Notes: generated from the letters alone by a model not told the origin. A DNA stretch of 49,198 bases from Neoakkermansia glycaniphila (GCF_001683795.1 NZ_LIGX01000010.1:1-49198); one strand, 5' to 3'. Positions 1-8,174 are shown, numbered from the stretch's first letter. Numbers and translations are program-made.

Positions 1-563
1 ATCAGGGGCAGGGGTTCGCGGTGGGGCGGGTCGAGCGGCATGTAGATGTCGTGCATTTCGCGGAGTTCCTTCGGATGGTAGGAGTTCAGCTCAATGATGA
101 TGCGGTCCGCGAGTTTGCAGTAGGTGGGAGAGTTGCCTCCGGCCGTGGTGAGAGTGATTTCGCCGTCGTCGGTGATGTTGGCCGCTTCGATGATGGCCGT
201 TTTGACGCGGGGAAGGGCTCCGTAGCGCATGTATTGGGCCGTATGCGAAAGGTGCATGTCGTTGTAGCGCGTGTGGCCGCCGTTGATGTTTTTGCGCAGA
301 TCGGGGCTGGATTGGTAGGGGGTGCGCTGGTCGACTGCATTGGCTTTGGCCAGAGCACCGTCCGTAGAGGCGCTGGTGGAGGCACCGGTGAAGAGGTTGA
401 TTTTGAACGGGCGGCCTGCGGCATGTTCTTCTTCCGCTTTTTTGGCAATGGCGCGCGTGGTTGCCTTGGGTACGCCTGCTGCGGTGAATCCGCTGAGTCC
501 AATATTTTCGCCGTTCTCGATGAGCGCGGCAGCTTCGTCCGGAGTGAGTGTTTGATACTTCAT
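1..563 (-). CDS. Succinyl-CoA:acetate CoA-transferase / acetyl-CoA hydrolase family, partial (3' end outside window)
   Basis: The gene starts at the ATG on 563 (MKYQTLTPDEAAALIENG) and is still open at base 1, so only the N-terminal ~187 residues are seen; the full family length is about 500. Segments such as IGLSGFTAAGVPKA, KINLFTGASTS, NINGGHTRYNDMHLS and TTAGGNSPTYCKLADRI are typical of the class I CoA-transferases that move CoA between succinate and acetate (Cat1/AarC/acetyl-CoA hydrolase family). The catalytic glutamate lies further downstream and is not visible. In succinate-pathway fermenters this enzyme activates succinate or recycles CoA, which fits the methylmalonyl-CoA decarboxylase operon just upstream on the same strand. 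Exact CoA donor and acceptor are inferred. Confidence 0.85.
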   Translation of the reverse strand, partial: MKYQTLTPDEAAALIENGENIGLSGFTAAGVPKATTRAIAKKAEEEHAAGRPFKINLFTGASTSASTDGALAKANAVDQRTPYQSSPDLRKNINGGHTRYNDMHLSHTAQYMRYGALPRVKTAIIEAANITDDGEITLTTAGGNSPTYCKLADRIIIELNSYHPKELREMHDIYMPLDPPHREPLPL

Positions 564-586
564 AAAATAAGAATTGCGCTGGGAAG

Positions 587-592
587 ACTATA
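587..592 (-). promoter_or_regulatory. Possible -10 element of the CoA-transferase gene
   Basis: On the minus strand TATAGT lies 23 bases before the ATG at 563. No good -35 hexamer is seen at 16-18 bases, so this is a weak call. If right, this gene has its own promoter separate from birA and carries a short leader. Confidence 0.3.
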
Positions 593-680
593 ACGCTCCC
601 GGCAGTTTTTTTCTAGTGCAAAATGAATTTTTTCTGGTGATTGTCCGTTTTTGTGAAAGACGGCGGTTTTGGCGCAGCCG

Positions 681-1409
681 TTACAGTTCAATCAGTCTGT
701 TGACGGTGTGGCCCGGTATGGCGCGCAGATCCCCTTCCTTGCGGCGGAGGATGGGCGAGCCGTCGGGCGTGATGCCGATGAATGTTCCCGTGTAGTTGGC
801 CTGATCCGTCTGGACTTCGACGGTTCGCGGTTTTCCCCATGCCTGTTCCAATTTCGGCATGAGAGCCTGCATGCCGTTTTGGACGAAAGCGAGGAAGTCG
901 GTCTGGATGGCTTGCGCCAGCTGCATGGCGAATTCGTCCACGGCGGGACAGGGCGCGGCGTAGTCGGCCATACGGGCTGGTGCGTCTTTCGTTTTGCCCG
1001 CGAGGTCGGCCATGGAGTTGAGCATGTTGACGCCGATGCCGATGGTCGCCATGGTGGCGGAGGGGCGTTCGACGAGGATGCCGGCCAGTTTTTTCCTGCC
1101 GACCATGAGGTCGTTGGGCCAGCGCAGGCGTGCATCAGGTACGCGGTGCGGTTTCAATGCATCAAGCAGTGCAATGCCGGCAACGAGCGGAAGAAGGCGC
1201 CAATCGGAGGTTGATTCTTCTGCCAGAGGGACGTTGTAGGATACCCACAGTCCGCCTTCCTGGCCGATCCATTCTCTGTTGAAGCGGCCGCGGCCGCCGG
1301 TCTGTACATGGCAGCGGACGAGGCTCCACGGTGCGTGGCTGCGTGCGAGGTCGTTGGTGGAGACTGCCTCCTGTACTTCATGTACGGTCCAAGTGATGGG
1401 AGATGCCAT
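681..1409 (-). CDS. birA: Biotin--[biotin carboxyl-carrier protein] ligase
   Basis: A 242-aa biotin protein ligase. It has the glycine-rich biotinyl-AMP loop GGRGRFNREW (residues ~38-47) and the RWPNDLM motif (~95-101), followed by KKLAGILVE and IGIGVNML, all standard for the BPL catalytic domain, and a short C-terminal SH3-like tail. There is no N-terminal winged-helix domain, so it is the monofunctional type without DNA-binding repressor activity. It lies directly downstream of mmdB and the biotin carrier gene mmdC on the same strand, so it probably charges the decarboxylase's biotin carrier. The start ATG at 1407-1409 follows a strong hairpin at 1423-1455. Confidence 0.93.
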   Translation of the reverse strand: MASPITWTVHEVQEAVSTNDLARSHAPWSLVRCHVQTGGRGRFNREWIGQEGGLWVSYNVPLAEESTSDWRLLPLVAGIALLDALKPHRVPDARLRWPNDLMVGRKKLAGILVERPSATMATIGIGVNMLNSMADLAGKTKDAPARMADYAAPCPAVDEFAMQLAQAIQTDFLAFVQNGMQALMPKLEQAWGKPRTVEVQTDQANYTGTFIGITPDGSPILRRKEGDLRAIPGHTVNRLIEL

Positions 1410-1422
1410 ATTCGGGAAGCAA

Positions 1423-1455
1423 ATGGGACGGAGTTATCTTCTAGCTCCGTCCCAT
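1423..1455 (-). terminator. Hairpin between mmdB and birA
   Basis: A perfect 11-bp inverted repeat, ATGGGACGGAG / CTCCGTCCCAT, with an 11-base loop, lies between the stop of mmdB (1492) and the start of birA (1409). On the minus strand it is followed only by TTTGC, so as an intrinsic terminator it is weak; it may act as an attenuator or transcript-stabilising stem in front of birA. Confidence 0.5.
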
Positions 1456-1491
1456 GCTGTTTGATTGTTTCAGCTTTTACGTCGTCCCGTC

Positions 1492-2892
1492 TTAATGGGA
1501 GAGGGTGGCGATGTAGTAGCCCGCGATGACTGCGGTGCCGATAACCCCGGCGACGTTCGGTCCCATGGCGTGCATGAGAAGGTAGTTGCTGGGATCTTCC
1601 TTCTGGCCGACGTTGTGCGAGACGCGTGCGGCCATCGGCACGGCGGAGACGCCGGCGGAGCCGATGAGCGGGTTGACCGGGCTCTTGCGCCAGACGAGGT
1701 TCATGAGTTTGGCGAAGAGAACGCCGCCAGCCGTAGCGACGCCGAAGGCGACGATGCCGAGGCAAATGATGCCTGCGGTTTGCGGCTGCAGGAAGCGTTC
1801 GCCCTGCATGGTGAGGCCGACGGAGGTGCCGAGAAGGATGGTGACGATGTTCATCAGTTCGTTCTGGGCGGCGCCGACGAGACGTTCGGTGACGCGGCTT
1901 TCACGCAGGAAGTTGCCGAGCATGAGCATGCCGATCAGCGGAGAAGCATCCGGAATGAGCAGGATGGTGGCGACGGTGACGAGGACGGCAAAGAAGAGTT
2001 TTTCTCCCTTGGAGACCTGCCGGAGCGATTTCATCCTGATGCGGCGTTCCTTGTGCGTGGTGAGCAGCTTCATGATGGGAGGCTGGATCAATGGTACGAG
2101 GGCCATGTATGTGTAGGCCGCGACGGCGATGGCTCCGAGAAGGTGCGGCGCGAGCTTCATGGCAAGGAAGATCGAGGTCGGACCGTCGGCACCGCCGATG
2201 ATGCCGATGGAGGCCGATTCACCCTTGTTGAACCCGAACATGAGGGCCATGAAGAAGGTGACTGCCACGCCGATCTGTGCAGCTGCTCCCAGCAGGATGG
2301 TGCGGGGGGCGGCAAGCAAGGGGCCGAAGTCCGTCAACGCACCGACACCGAGGAAGATGAGCGGCGGATAGATTTCGGATTTGATGCCGAGGCCGATGAA
2401 GTCGAAGAGGCCGCCTTCGGGGGCTGTCAGCAGGTAATCCTGCGTGGCTTGTCCCTTGAGGGTGTAGTCGCCTTTGACGACTTTGCCGTTGGCGTCGACA
2501 GTCGGTTTGGCTGTCATGGGTTCCGACATCAATGCCTGATGTTCAGCGATTTTGGCCTCATTGCCTACGATTTCATCCGGTGTTTTGGTTTTGTCGTGTT
2601 CCAGGGGAATGAGGTGCAATCGGAGGGCGCCGACATCGCGGATAACGGTTTTTTGCGGTTGTCCGTCTTTGCAGGAGACAACTTCGCGGCTCATTTTCGC
2701 GATGGTCATCCCGTTGTCCGGGATGTTGGCAATGAGTGCGCCGAAGGCAATGGGCACGAGCAGCAAGGGCTCGAATTCCTTGGCGACACCCAGATAGAGG
2801 AGGACTGAGACCACCACCCACATGACAGCCATCTGCCATGTGAGGGAGAAGATGCCCATCCCCTCAATGAATGTTTCAAATGCTTCAACCAT
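1492..2892 (-). CDS. mmdB: Methylmalonyl-CoA decarboxylase beta subunit, Na+-translocating (OadB family)
   Basis: A polytopic membrane protein of 466 aa of the sodium-ion-translocating decarboxylase beta family. Characteristic stretches include FEPLLLVPIAFGALIANIP (~40-58), YPPLIFLGVGALTDFGPLL (~174-192), IIGGADGPTSIFLA and, near the C-terminus, NPLIGSAGVSAVPMAAR. It decarboxylates carboxybiotin on MmdC and exports Na+ across the inner membrane. It is longer than the usual family member because a hydrophilic segment of about 95 residues (~62-158) sits between the first conserved block and the YPPLIF block. It is the last mmd gene, after mmdA-mmdD-mmdC. Substrate assignment rests on the epimerase and MmdA in the operon; OadB homologues also serve oxaloacetate and glutaconyl-CoA enzymes. 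Confidence 0.9.
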   Translation of the reverse strand: MVEAFETFIEGMGIFSLTWQMAVMWVVVSVLLYLGVAKEFEPLLLVPIAFGALIANIPDNGMTIAKMSREVVSCKDGQPQKTVIRDVGALRLHLIPLEHDKTKTPDEIVGNEAKIAEHQALMSEPMTAKPTVDANGKVVKGDYTLKGQATQDYLLTAPEGGLFDFIGLGIKSEIYPPLIFLGVGALTDFGPLLAAPRTILLGAAAQIGVAVTFFMALMFGFNKGESASIGIIGGADGPTSIFLAMKLAPHLLGAIAVAAYTYMALVPLIQPPIMKLLTTHKERRIRMKSLRQVSKGEKLFFAVLVTVATILLIPDASPLIGMLMLGNFLRESRVTERLVGAAQNELMNIVTILLGTSVGLTMQGERFLQPQTAGIICLGIVAFGVATAGGVLFAKLMNLVWRKSPVNPLIGSAGVSAVPMAARVSHNVGQKEDPSNYLLMHAMGPNVAGVIGTAVIAGYYIATLSH

Positions 2893-2944
2893 AATGGTAT
2901 TCTAAACGTAGCGGCTCCCTGATTGCGGAGCCTGTACAAGGAGA

Positions 2945-3349
2945 TTAGGCCAGAGTGGCGAGAGTTTGTCCTTCCTGCACGGTTTCACCGGGCTGGACGT
3001 TGAAGGCCGCCACGGTGCCGGCTTGCGGGGCATAGATGACGGTGTTCATTTTCATGGCTTCGAGCGTCAGGATCTGGTCGCCTTCCTTGACGGCGGTACC
3101 GGGTTTGACGTCGAGAGATACGACTTTGCCGGCGAGGGGGCTCGGAACGGGAGTTCCGGAGCCGGAAGCCGCAGGGGCGGCGACGGGAGCCGGGGCGGGA
3201 GCTGCTGCCGGAGCGGCGACGGGTGCGGAAGCGGCGACAGGGGCCGGAGCTGCCACGGCGGGAGCCGGGGCGGAGCAGCAGGTTTCACCAAGGGTTTCAA
3301 CGGTCACGTCAAATGTCTGGCCGGCAACGGTAATACGAAGTTGTTTCAT
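2945..3349 (-). CDS. mmdC: Biotin carboxyl-carrier subunit of methylmalonyl-CoA decarboxylase
   Basis: A 134-aa biotin carrier. After a short N-terminal segment (MKQLRITVAGQTFDVTVE) comes a flexible Ala/Pro linker (~30-63), then a biotinyl domain with the EAMKMNT motif; the biotinylated lysine is K100. The protein carries the carboxyl group from MmdA to the MmdB membrane pump and is the expected substrate of the nearby BirA. The gene lies between mmdD and mmdB with about 50-base gaps. The linker type is the same as in the Veillonella/Propionigenium gamma subunits. Confidence 0.93.
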   Translation of the reverse strand: MKQLRITVAGQTFDVTVETLGETCCSAPAPAVAAPAPVAASAPVAAPAAAPAPAPVAAPAASGSGTPVPSPLAGKVVSLDVKPGTAVKEGDQILTLEAMKMNTVIYAPQAGTVAAFNVQPGETVQEGQTLATLA

Positions 3350-3400
3350 GATTTTTTATGTTAAGTGGTTTGTTTTGTTTTTATTGAGAGTGTGATGCAA

Positions 3401-3886
3401 TTAGCGACGCGTCTGCATGGGAATGCGGTGCGAAGAAAAGATTTCCGATCTGCCTGCTGCGGCGTATCCGGCAGGCGATGCCTTGATGGCGACGATGCGG
3501 TGCCTTTGCCCGGCCATTTCCGTATGCACTGCTGCCGAGATGACAGCGATGAGTTCCGGAGTGAGGCTTTCCTTGGCGGAGGAATACAGGGCAGCCGCAA
3601 GAGCGGCTACTTCCTTTGCATTGCTTCCGGCCTGGGGCTGTACGGCGACGGCGGCAGCAGTTGCGGTCGGAGCGGCCGTTTGTGCTGCGGCGATGGCCGC
3701 TTCCTTGGCTTTTTTGGCATTCGTCATTTTCTGCGCCACCGTCCCCGAGATGGAGATCATGATGGCGAGGAACGAAAGGCAGGTGAACACGACGATCATG
3801 CCCATACCCTGATAACCGAATTGTTCGGTTGCAGCGCTGACGCAGATGATGTCGGTGATCGATGCGATGATGGATCCGATGATCAT
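3401..3886 (-). CDS. mmdD: Methylmalonyl-CoA decarboxylase delta subunit (OadG-like)
   Basis: A small 161-aa subunit with one N-terminal membrane segment (about residues 20-47, including GMGMIVVFTCLSFLAIMI), a basic cytoplasmic stretch and an Ala-rich linker, ending in a segment (ELIAVISAAVHTEMAG) usual in OadG/MmdD C-termini. These subunits anchor and assemble the carboxyltransferase on the membrane pump. Its ATG at 3886 comes three bases after the mmdA stop, so translation is very probably coupled. Identification rests on architecture, the short conserved C-terminal motif and the operon. Confidence 0.82.
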   Translation of the reverse strand: MIIGSIIASITDIICVSAATEQFGYQGMGMIVVFTCLSFLAIMISISGTVAQKMTNAKKAKEAAIAAAQTAAPTATAAAVAVQPQAGSNAKEVAALAAALYSSAKESLTPELIAVISAAVHTEMAGQRHRIVAIKASPAGYAAAGRSEIFSSHRIPMQTRR

Positions 3887-3889
3887 GGA

Positions 3890-5446
3890 TTAGAGCGGGA
3901 TGTTGCCGTGTTTCTTGGCCGGACGCACTTCCTTTTTGTTGAGGAGGGTGCGAAGGGCGAAGGCGATTTTGGCACGTGTTTCTTCCGGATTGATGACTTC
4001 GGTGATCTGGCCCATGCCTGCTGCGACATAGGGGTTGTAGAAGGCATCCCGGTATTCGTCGAGCAGTTCTGCCTGACGCTTGGCCGGTTCTTCGGCGGCT
4101 TTGAGTTCGCGACCATAGAGGACGGGGACTGCGCCTTCCGCACCCATGACGGCGATTTCGGCGCCCGGCCATGCGAAGACGGCATCGGCTCCGAGATCCT
4201 TGCAGCACATGGCGATGTAGGCGCCGCCGTATGCCTTGCGCATGATGAGCGTGACTTTGGGCACGGTGGCCTGCGAGTACGCGAAGATGAGCTTGGCGCC
4301 GTGGCGGATGATGCCGCCGCGTTCCTGGTTGACGCCGGGAAGGAATCCGGGGACGTCGACGAGGTTGACGAGGGGGGTGTTGAAGGCGTTGCAGAAGCGG
4401 ATGAAGCGTGCGGCCTTGTCGGAAGCGTCGATGTCGAGGCATCCGGCTTTGACGTTGGGCTGGTTGGCGATGATGCCGACGACGACGCCACAGATGCGAC
4501 CGAAGCCGACGACGACGTTTTTGGCGAAGTCGCGCTGCACTTCAAGGAAGTCCTGGTCGTCCACGAGGCGGGCGATGACTTTCTGGACGTCGAGAGGCGT
4601 GCGGTTGGTGTCCGGGATGATGTCGCTCATGCCCGGATCCTTGCCGAGGTCGAGCGGGGTGTCGAGCTTGTGCGGCGGTTCTTCCGTGTTGTTCGCCGGC
4701 AGGTAGGAGAGCAGGCGCTTGAGGATGTCGAGCGCGTGTGCATCGCTTTCGGCGACGAAGTGGACGTTGCCGGAGACGGAGGCATGGATGGCGGCGGAGC
4801 CGATGTCATCCATGGTGCATTTTTCGTAGGTGACCTGTTCGATGACTTTCGGTCCCGTGATGTACATGCCGGCATTGCCGGAGTTGCGCATGATGATGAA
4901 GTCCGTGAGGGCGGGGGAGTAGGCCGCGCCGCCTGCGCACGGGCCGCAGATCATGGAGATCTGGGGGACGACGCCGGATGCAAGGACGTTGTTGTAGAAG
5001 ACCTGTGCGTAGCCGGAGAGGGCTGCGACACCTTCCTGAAGGCGCGCGCCGCCAGAGTCGTTGACCGTGACGACGGGGATGCCTGCCTTGAGGGCGTATT
5101 TCTGGGCGTCCACGATCTTCATGGCGTGCATGTAGCCGAGGGAGCCGCCCTGCGCCAGGAAGTCGGATGCGGCACAGGCCACGGGACGTCCGTCCACGAG
5201 ACCGAAGCCGGAAACGACGCCGTCGCCGGGGATTTCCTTTTTGCCCATGCCGAAGTTGTGGCAATTGTGGCGCACATGCATGCCGATTTCCGTGAATGTG
5301 CCTTCCTGGAAGAGGTAGGACATACGGTCGCGGGCGGTCATTTCGCCTTTTTCGTGTCGCTTGTCGATCTTGTCCTGTCCGCCGGAAAGGATGACTTTTT
5401 TGCGGCGTTCGTTGAGATCGTCAATCAATTTGGGGTCGATAGCCAT
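3890..5446 (-). CDS. mmdA: Methylmalonyl-CoA decarboxylase alpha subunit (carboxyltransferase)
   Basis: A 518-aa acyl-CoA carboxyltransferase. The N-terminal half has GGARLQEGVAALSGYAQVF and GPCAGGAAYSPALTDFI, the C-terminal half PGFLPGVNQERGGIIRHGAK, KAYGGAYIAM and DAVFAWPGAEIAVMGAEGAV: the two crotonase-type domains whose Gly-Ala pairs form the oxyanion holes. It transfers the carboxyl group of (S)-methylmalonyl-CoA to biotin. The start was set at the ATG on 5446 (MAIDPKLIDDL), since the longer open frame would overlap the epimerase gene and the first 15 residues look unlike the family. Propionyl-CoA carboxylase beta is the main alternative, but the OadB/OadG partners argue for the decarboxylase. 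Confidence 0.93.
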   Translation of the reverse strand: MAIDPKLIDDLNERRKKVILSGGQDKIDKRHEKGEMTARDRMSYLFQEGTFTEIGMHVRHNCHNFGMGKKEIPGDGVVSGFGLVDGRPVACAASDFLAQGGSLGYMHAMKIVDAQKYALKAGIPVVTVNDSGGARLQEGVAALSGYAQVFYNNVLASGVVPQISMICGPCAGGAAYSPALTDFIIMRNSGNAGMYITGPKVIEQVTYEKCTMDDIGSAAIHASVSGNVHFVAESDAHALDILKRLLSYLPANNTEEPPHKLDTPLDLGKDPGMSDIIPDTNRTPLDVQKVIARLVDDQDFLEVQRDFAKNVVVGFGRICGVVVGIIANQPNVKAGCLDIDASDKAARFIRFCNAFNTPLVNLVDVPGFLPGVNQERGGIIRHGAKLIFAYSQATVPKVTLIMRKAYGGAYIAMCCKDLGADAVFAWPGAEIAVMGAEGAVPVLYGRELKAAEEPAKRQAELLDEYRDAFYNPYVAAGMGQITEVINPEETRAKIAFALRTLLNKKEVRPAKKHGNIPL

Positions 5447-5472
5447 GTTGCTTGTCGTTGTGATAAGAGGGT

Positions 5473-5904
5473 TCAGTGCTTGCAGCCGCATCCGCAGTCG
5501 GGGTGTTCACAGAATTCCGTGAGTACGCCGAAGGTGGATTTCGGATGAAGGAAGGCGACCTGCGTGTTGTGGGCGCCAGGTACGGGGGTTTCGTTGATGA
5601 GTGCGCAACCGGCGTTTTTGGCCTGTTCCAACTGGCCAGCTACGTCGTTGCTCTTGAAAGCGATGTGGTGGATCAGTCCGCGGCCGCCATTCTTTTCCAT
5701 GGCTTTGGCGATGGGGCTGTCCGGAGAGGTGGGTTCCAGAAGTTCGATGTGGACTCCGGCGACGTCGAACATGGCGACGCGCACTTTCTGGGTTGCTACT
5801 TCTTCGATGTGGGGTTCACCCAATCCCAACGCATCGCGATAGTAAGGAACTGTATCGTCAAGGCTTGTGACAGCGATGCCGATGTGATCAATTTGCTGGA
5901 TCAT
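5473..5904 (-). CDS. mce: Methylmalonyl-CoA epimerase
   Basis: A 143-aa vicinal-oxygen-chelate (glyoxalase-fold) protein starting MIQQIDHIGIAV. Expected metal ligands are visible: His7 in DHIGIAV, the histidines in GLIHHIAF, and the glutamates in VHIELLEP and near the C-terminus (LTEF). It interconverts (R)- and (S)-methylmalonyl-CoA and so feeds mmdA, which starts 26 bases downstream. The start was placed at 5904 because the 13 upstream in-frame residues are not family-like. The protein ends in an unusual Cys/His-rich tail, CEHPDCGCGCKH, beyond the normal fold. It is the first gene of the mmd operon. Confidence 0.92.
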   Translation of the reverse strand: MIQQIDHIGIAVTSLDDTVPYYRDALGLGEPHIEEVATQKVRVAMFDVAGVHIELLEPTSPDSPIAKAMEKNGGRGLIHHIAFKSNDVAGQLEQAKNAGCALINETPVPGAHNTQVAFLHPKSTFGVLTEFCEHPDCGCGCKH

Positions 5905-6054
5905 AATAGTGTGCAGATGATAAAAAGCCCCATACCCGCGCATGTAGGCTTGGGTATTGCTGCTTTGTTGTTACAATTAAACATTATTTTTTGCCATTTG
6001 TGAAGCCAGAAATAGGGCAGGTTGCGAAAAAGTGCGTTTTCCCGTTTCCGAAAC

Positions 6055-6083
6055 TTGTCATCGTTGAAAAACGCGGTTAGGAT
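6055..6083 (+). promoter_or_regulatory. Promoter of the TIGR03790-type gene, predicted leaderless
   Basis: TTGTCA, 17-base spacer, TAGGAT, then only six bases to the ATG at 6090. The expected transcription start falls on or next to the A of the start codon. Confidence 0.6.
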
Positions 6084-6089
6084 GAGCGT

Positions 6090-7637
6090 ATGCATTTTCT
6101 TATCTGTTTTATCGTGCTTTGCCTGTCGGTGTGCCGGGCGGATGATTTGCAGCCCCGGCATGTGGCCGTCGTGTATAATGAGAAGTCCGATTTCAGCCGG
6201 GAGTGCGCGAAGCGGTATGCGGAGCTGCGCGGGATTCCTGCAGCTCAGGTGGTTGGCCTTTCCTGTGCGGTCAGGGAGGAGGTTTCGCGCAAGGAGTTCG
6301 AGGCGGAGGTTCTGGTTCCTTTGGCAAGGACGGCGGCGCAGCGCGGCTGGTGGCTTCCGACGCTTATCGGGCAGGCGGGCAACGGTTCCGGTGCGGAGGT
6401 TTACGTACTGGTGCTGATGCCCGATCTTCCCTTGAAGGTGCGGGAGGAGCCTCGCTCCAAGGGGCAGCCCTGGCAGCAGACGACGGCCGCCGCCGTGGAT
6501 TCCGAGCTGGCTTTGCTCGGCGTGCGTGATGTGCCTCGTGCCGGGATGCTGAAGAATCCATATTACGGGCAGGATGAGAGTTTCGTGATGTCCGGGTATC
6601 CCGTGATGCTGGTGAGCCGGATCGATGCGCCTTCAAAGGAGGCTTGCCGCCGTATGATTGAGGATCCCGTTCAGGTGGAGAAGGCGGGCGGGTTGTGGGG
6701 GTGGATGTCTGTGGATGCAGGAGGGCCTTACGGTGAGGGAGACAAGTGGATGCAGAGTATTGCTGCGACGGCTTCCGGGAAGGGGGTGCCGGTGCTGATG
6801 GATTCTGCGCGGGAGACGCTGCCTGCCCATTATCCGCTGCCTGGGCCGCTGGCTTCGTATTTCGGCTGGTATGCGGGCGAGGTGAACGGGCCTTTTGCGG
6901 ATGCGTCGTTCCGTTTTGCGAAGGGTGCGGTGGCTGTACATTTGCATTCTTTCAGCGCGACGACGATGAAGAGTGCTGTTCGGACATGGAGCGGTCCCCT
7001 GCTGGAACGAGGGGCGGCGGTGACGCTGGGGAATGTGTATGAGCCGTTTCTTGGCGGTTCCCATCATCTGGATGTGTTTTATGATCGTTTGTTGAAGGGG
7101 TATTCCGTGGCGGAAGCCGCTGCGATGGCGGCTCCGGCGTTTTCTTGGCAGTGTGTCGTTTTCGGAGATCCCCTGTACAGACCGTTTGCGGGAATGAAGA
7201 AGGAGGGAATGAAGAAGGATGCCCGGTTCCGGCTGTTTCAGGCGTGGTTTGTGGCGGTTGCCTCGTGGGGAGGGGAGGCGGATGTGCTGGCGGCGCAGGT
7301 GGAGAAGGCTGCCCGGCAGCCGGGGAATGCGGGGCTGTGGGAGATGCTGGCAAGCCGTGCATTGGTGAGAAAGGATTTTTCCAAGGCGGTGCGGTATTTG
7401 TCCGAGGCTTTGTTGTCTGCTACGGGGCTCGGCGACCGGGTGCGGTTGCAGCTTTTGCTGGCGGATGCCTATAAGGGAAATGGGCAGGAGGGGGAATGTG
7501 TCGGCGAGTTGCGGCGCATGCTGATGGTTTTAGGCAATACGGAGTATGCGGAGATGATTCGCAAAAAAGCGTCCGTTTTTCCTGCACTGAAGACTTTGGC
7601 TGAGGATCCTGCGGTGCGTTCTTCCAAGGTGAAGTAG
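6090..7637 (+). CDS. TIGR03790-type secreted protein of unknown function
   Basis: A 515-aa protein with a short signal peptide (MHFLICFIVLCLSVCRA). The next part, HVAVVYNEKSDFSRECAKRYAELRGIP, matches the opening of the TIGR03790 family (a residue pattern of 'V.N..S..S..A..Y...RGIP'), and VYVLVLMPDLPLKVRE plus the later GAVAVHLHSFSA, GAAVTLGNVYEPF and FGDPLYRPF are also of that type. The C-terminal ~120 residues look helical and TPR-like. The family is frequent in Verrucomicrobiota and Planctomycetota; no reaction is known to me. It is transcribed alone, divergently from the mmd operon, and ends at a bidirectional terminator. Confidence 0.8.
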   Translation: MHFLICFIVLCLSVCRADDLQPRHVAVVYNEKSDFSRECAKRYAELRGIPAAQVVGLSCAVREEVSRKEFEAEVLVPLARTAAQRGWWLPTLIGQAGNGSGAEVYVLVLMPDLPLKVREEPRSKGQPWQQTTAAAVDSELALLGVRDVPRAGMLKNPYYGQDESFVMSGYPVMLVSRIDAPSKEACRRMIEDPVQVEKAGGLWGWMSVDAGGPYGEGDKWMQSIAATASGKGVPVLMDSARETLPAHYPLPGPLASYFGWYAGEVNGPFADASFRFAKGAVAVHLHSFSATTMKSAVRTWSGPLLERGAAVTLGNVYEPFLGGSHHLDVFYDRLLKGYSVAEAAAMAAPAFSWQCVVFGDPLYRPFAGMKKEGMKKDARFRLFQAWFVAVASWGGEADVLAAQVEKAARQPGNAGLWEMLASRALVRKDFSKAVRYLSEALLSATGLGDRVRLQLLLADAYKGNGQEGECVGELRRMLMVLGNTEYAEMIRKKASVFPALKTLAEDPAVRSSKVK

Positions 7638-7660
7638 CAGTTTGGTGCCGGCAGGGATGA

Positions 7661-7693
7661 AAAAAGAGCGCGTCCGGAGGAAGCGCTCTTTTT
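7661..7693. terminator. Bidirectional intrinsic terminator
   Basis: AAAAAGAGCGC / GCGCTCTTTTT, an 11-bp perfect stem with an 11-base loop and T-runs on both strands. It lies between two converging genes (stops at 7637 and 7727) and can serve both. Confidence 0.88.
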
Positions 7694-7726
7694 GTTGATG
7701 ATGGTGACTGGTAGAGATGATGCAGG

Positions 7727-8164
7727 TTATTCGGCTGTGTCGCCTTCTTTGGCTGCGGGTTCTTCGAGGATAGCTTTCAGGGCATCGTTGCCGTAGCAGT
7801 CGGCCTGTTTGATGCGGGCGATTTCAGAGTCGACGCTCTGGCCGATGGCGCCGAGTTTCTGGAGGCATTCCTGGATTTTCTGCATGTTGGCCTGTGCTTC
7901 TTCTTCTGGGATGTTGATGTTTCCTCCGGGTACGGCGGCTTCGGCTTCCTGCTTGAGGGTTTGGAGTTCGGCCGTGCCTTTTTCCGCAGAGGCTGCATCG
8001 GTGATGGTTTTGAGCGTTCCTTCAAGTTTTTGGAGATGGACAACGAGTTTTTCCAGAGTTGCAACGCCGGATTCCTGGGCAGGAGCAGCTTCTTGTGCAT
8101 TGACGAGTGCGGGCGCAATCAGGGCGGCTCCTGCGACGAACATGGATGTGTATGCTTGCATCAT
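7727..8164 (-). CDS. Small secreted helical protein (member 1 of a local paralogue family)
   Basis: About 145 aa with a signal peptide (MMQAYTSMFVAGAALIAPALVNA) followed by a charged helical region likely to form a coiled coil and an acidic tail. The start at 8164 was chosen because a strong promoter (8175-8202) overlaps the next upstream ATG. The mature protein aligns with the product of 36471-36995: TDAASAEKGTAELQTLK against TDGSSAAKAATDLQQLK, and CYGNDALKAIL against FFGNDALKGLL. The 35913-36383 product is more distantly related. I know no function; periplasmic location is inferred from the signal peptide. Confidence 0.75.
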   Translation of the reverse strand: MMQAYTSMFVAGAALIAPALVNAQEAAPAQESGVATLEKLVVHLQKLEGTLKTITDAASAEKGTAELQTLKQEAEAAVPGGNINIPEEEAQANMQKIQECLQKLGAIGQSVDSEIARIKQADCYGNDALKAILEEPAAKEGDTAE

Positions 8165-8174
8165 AGTAAGTGGC

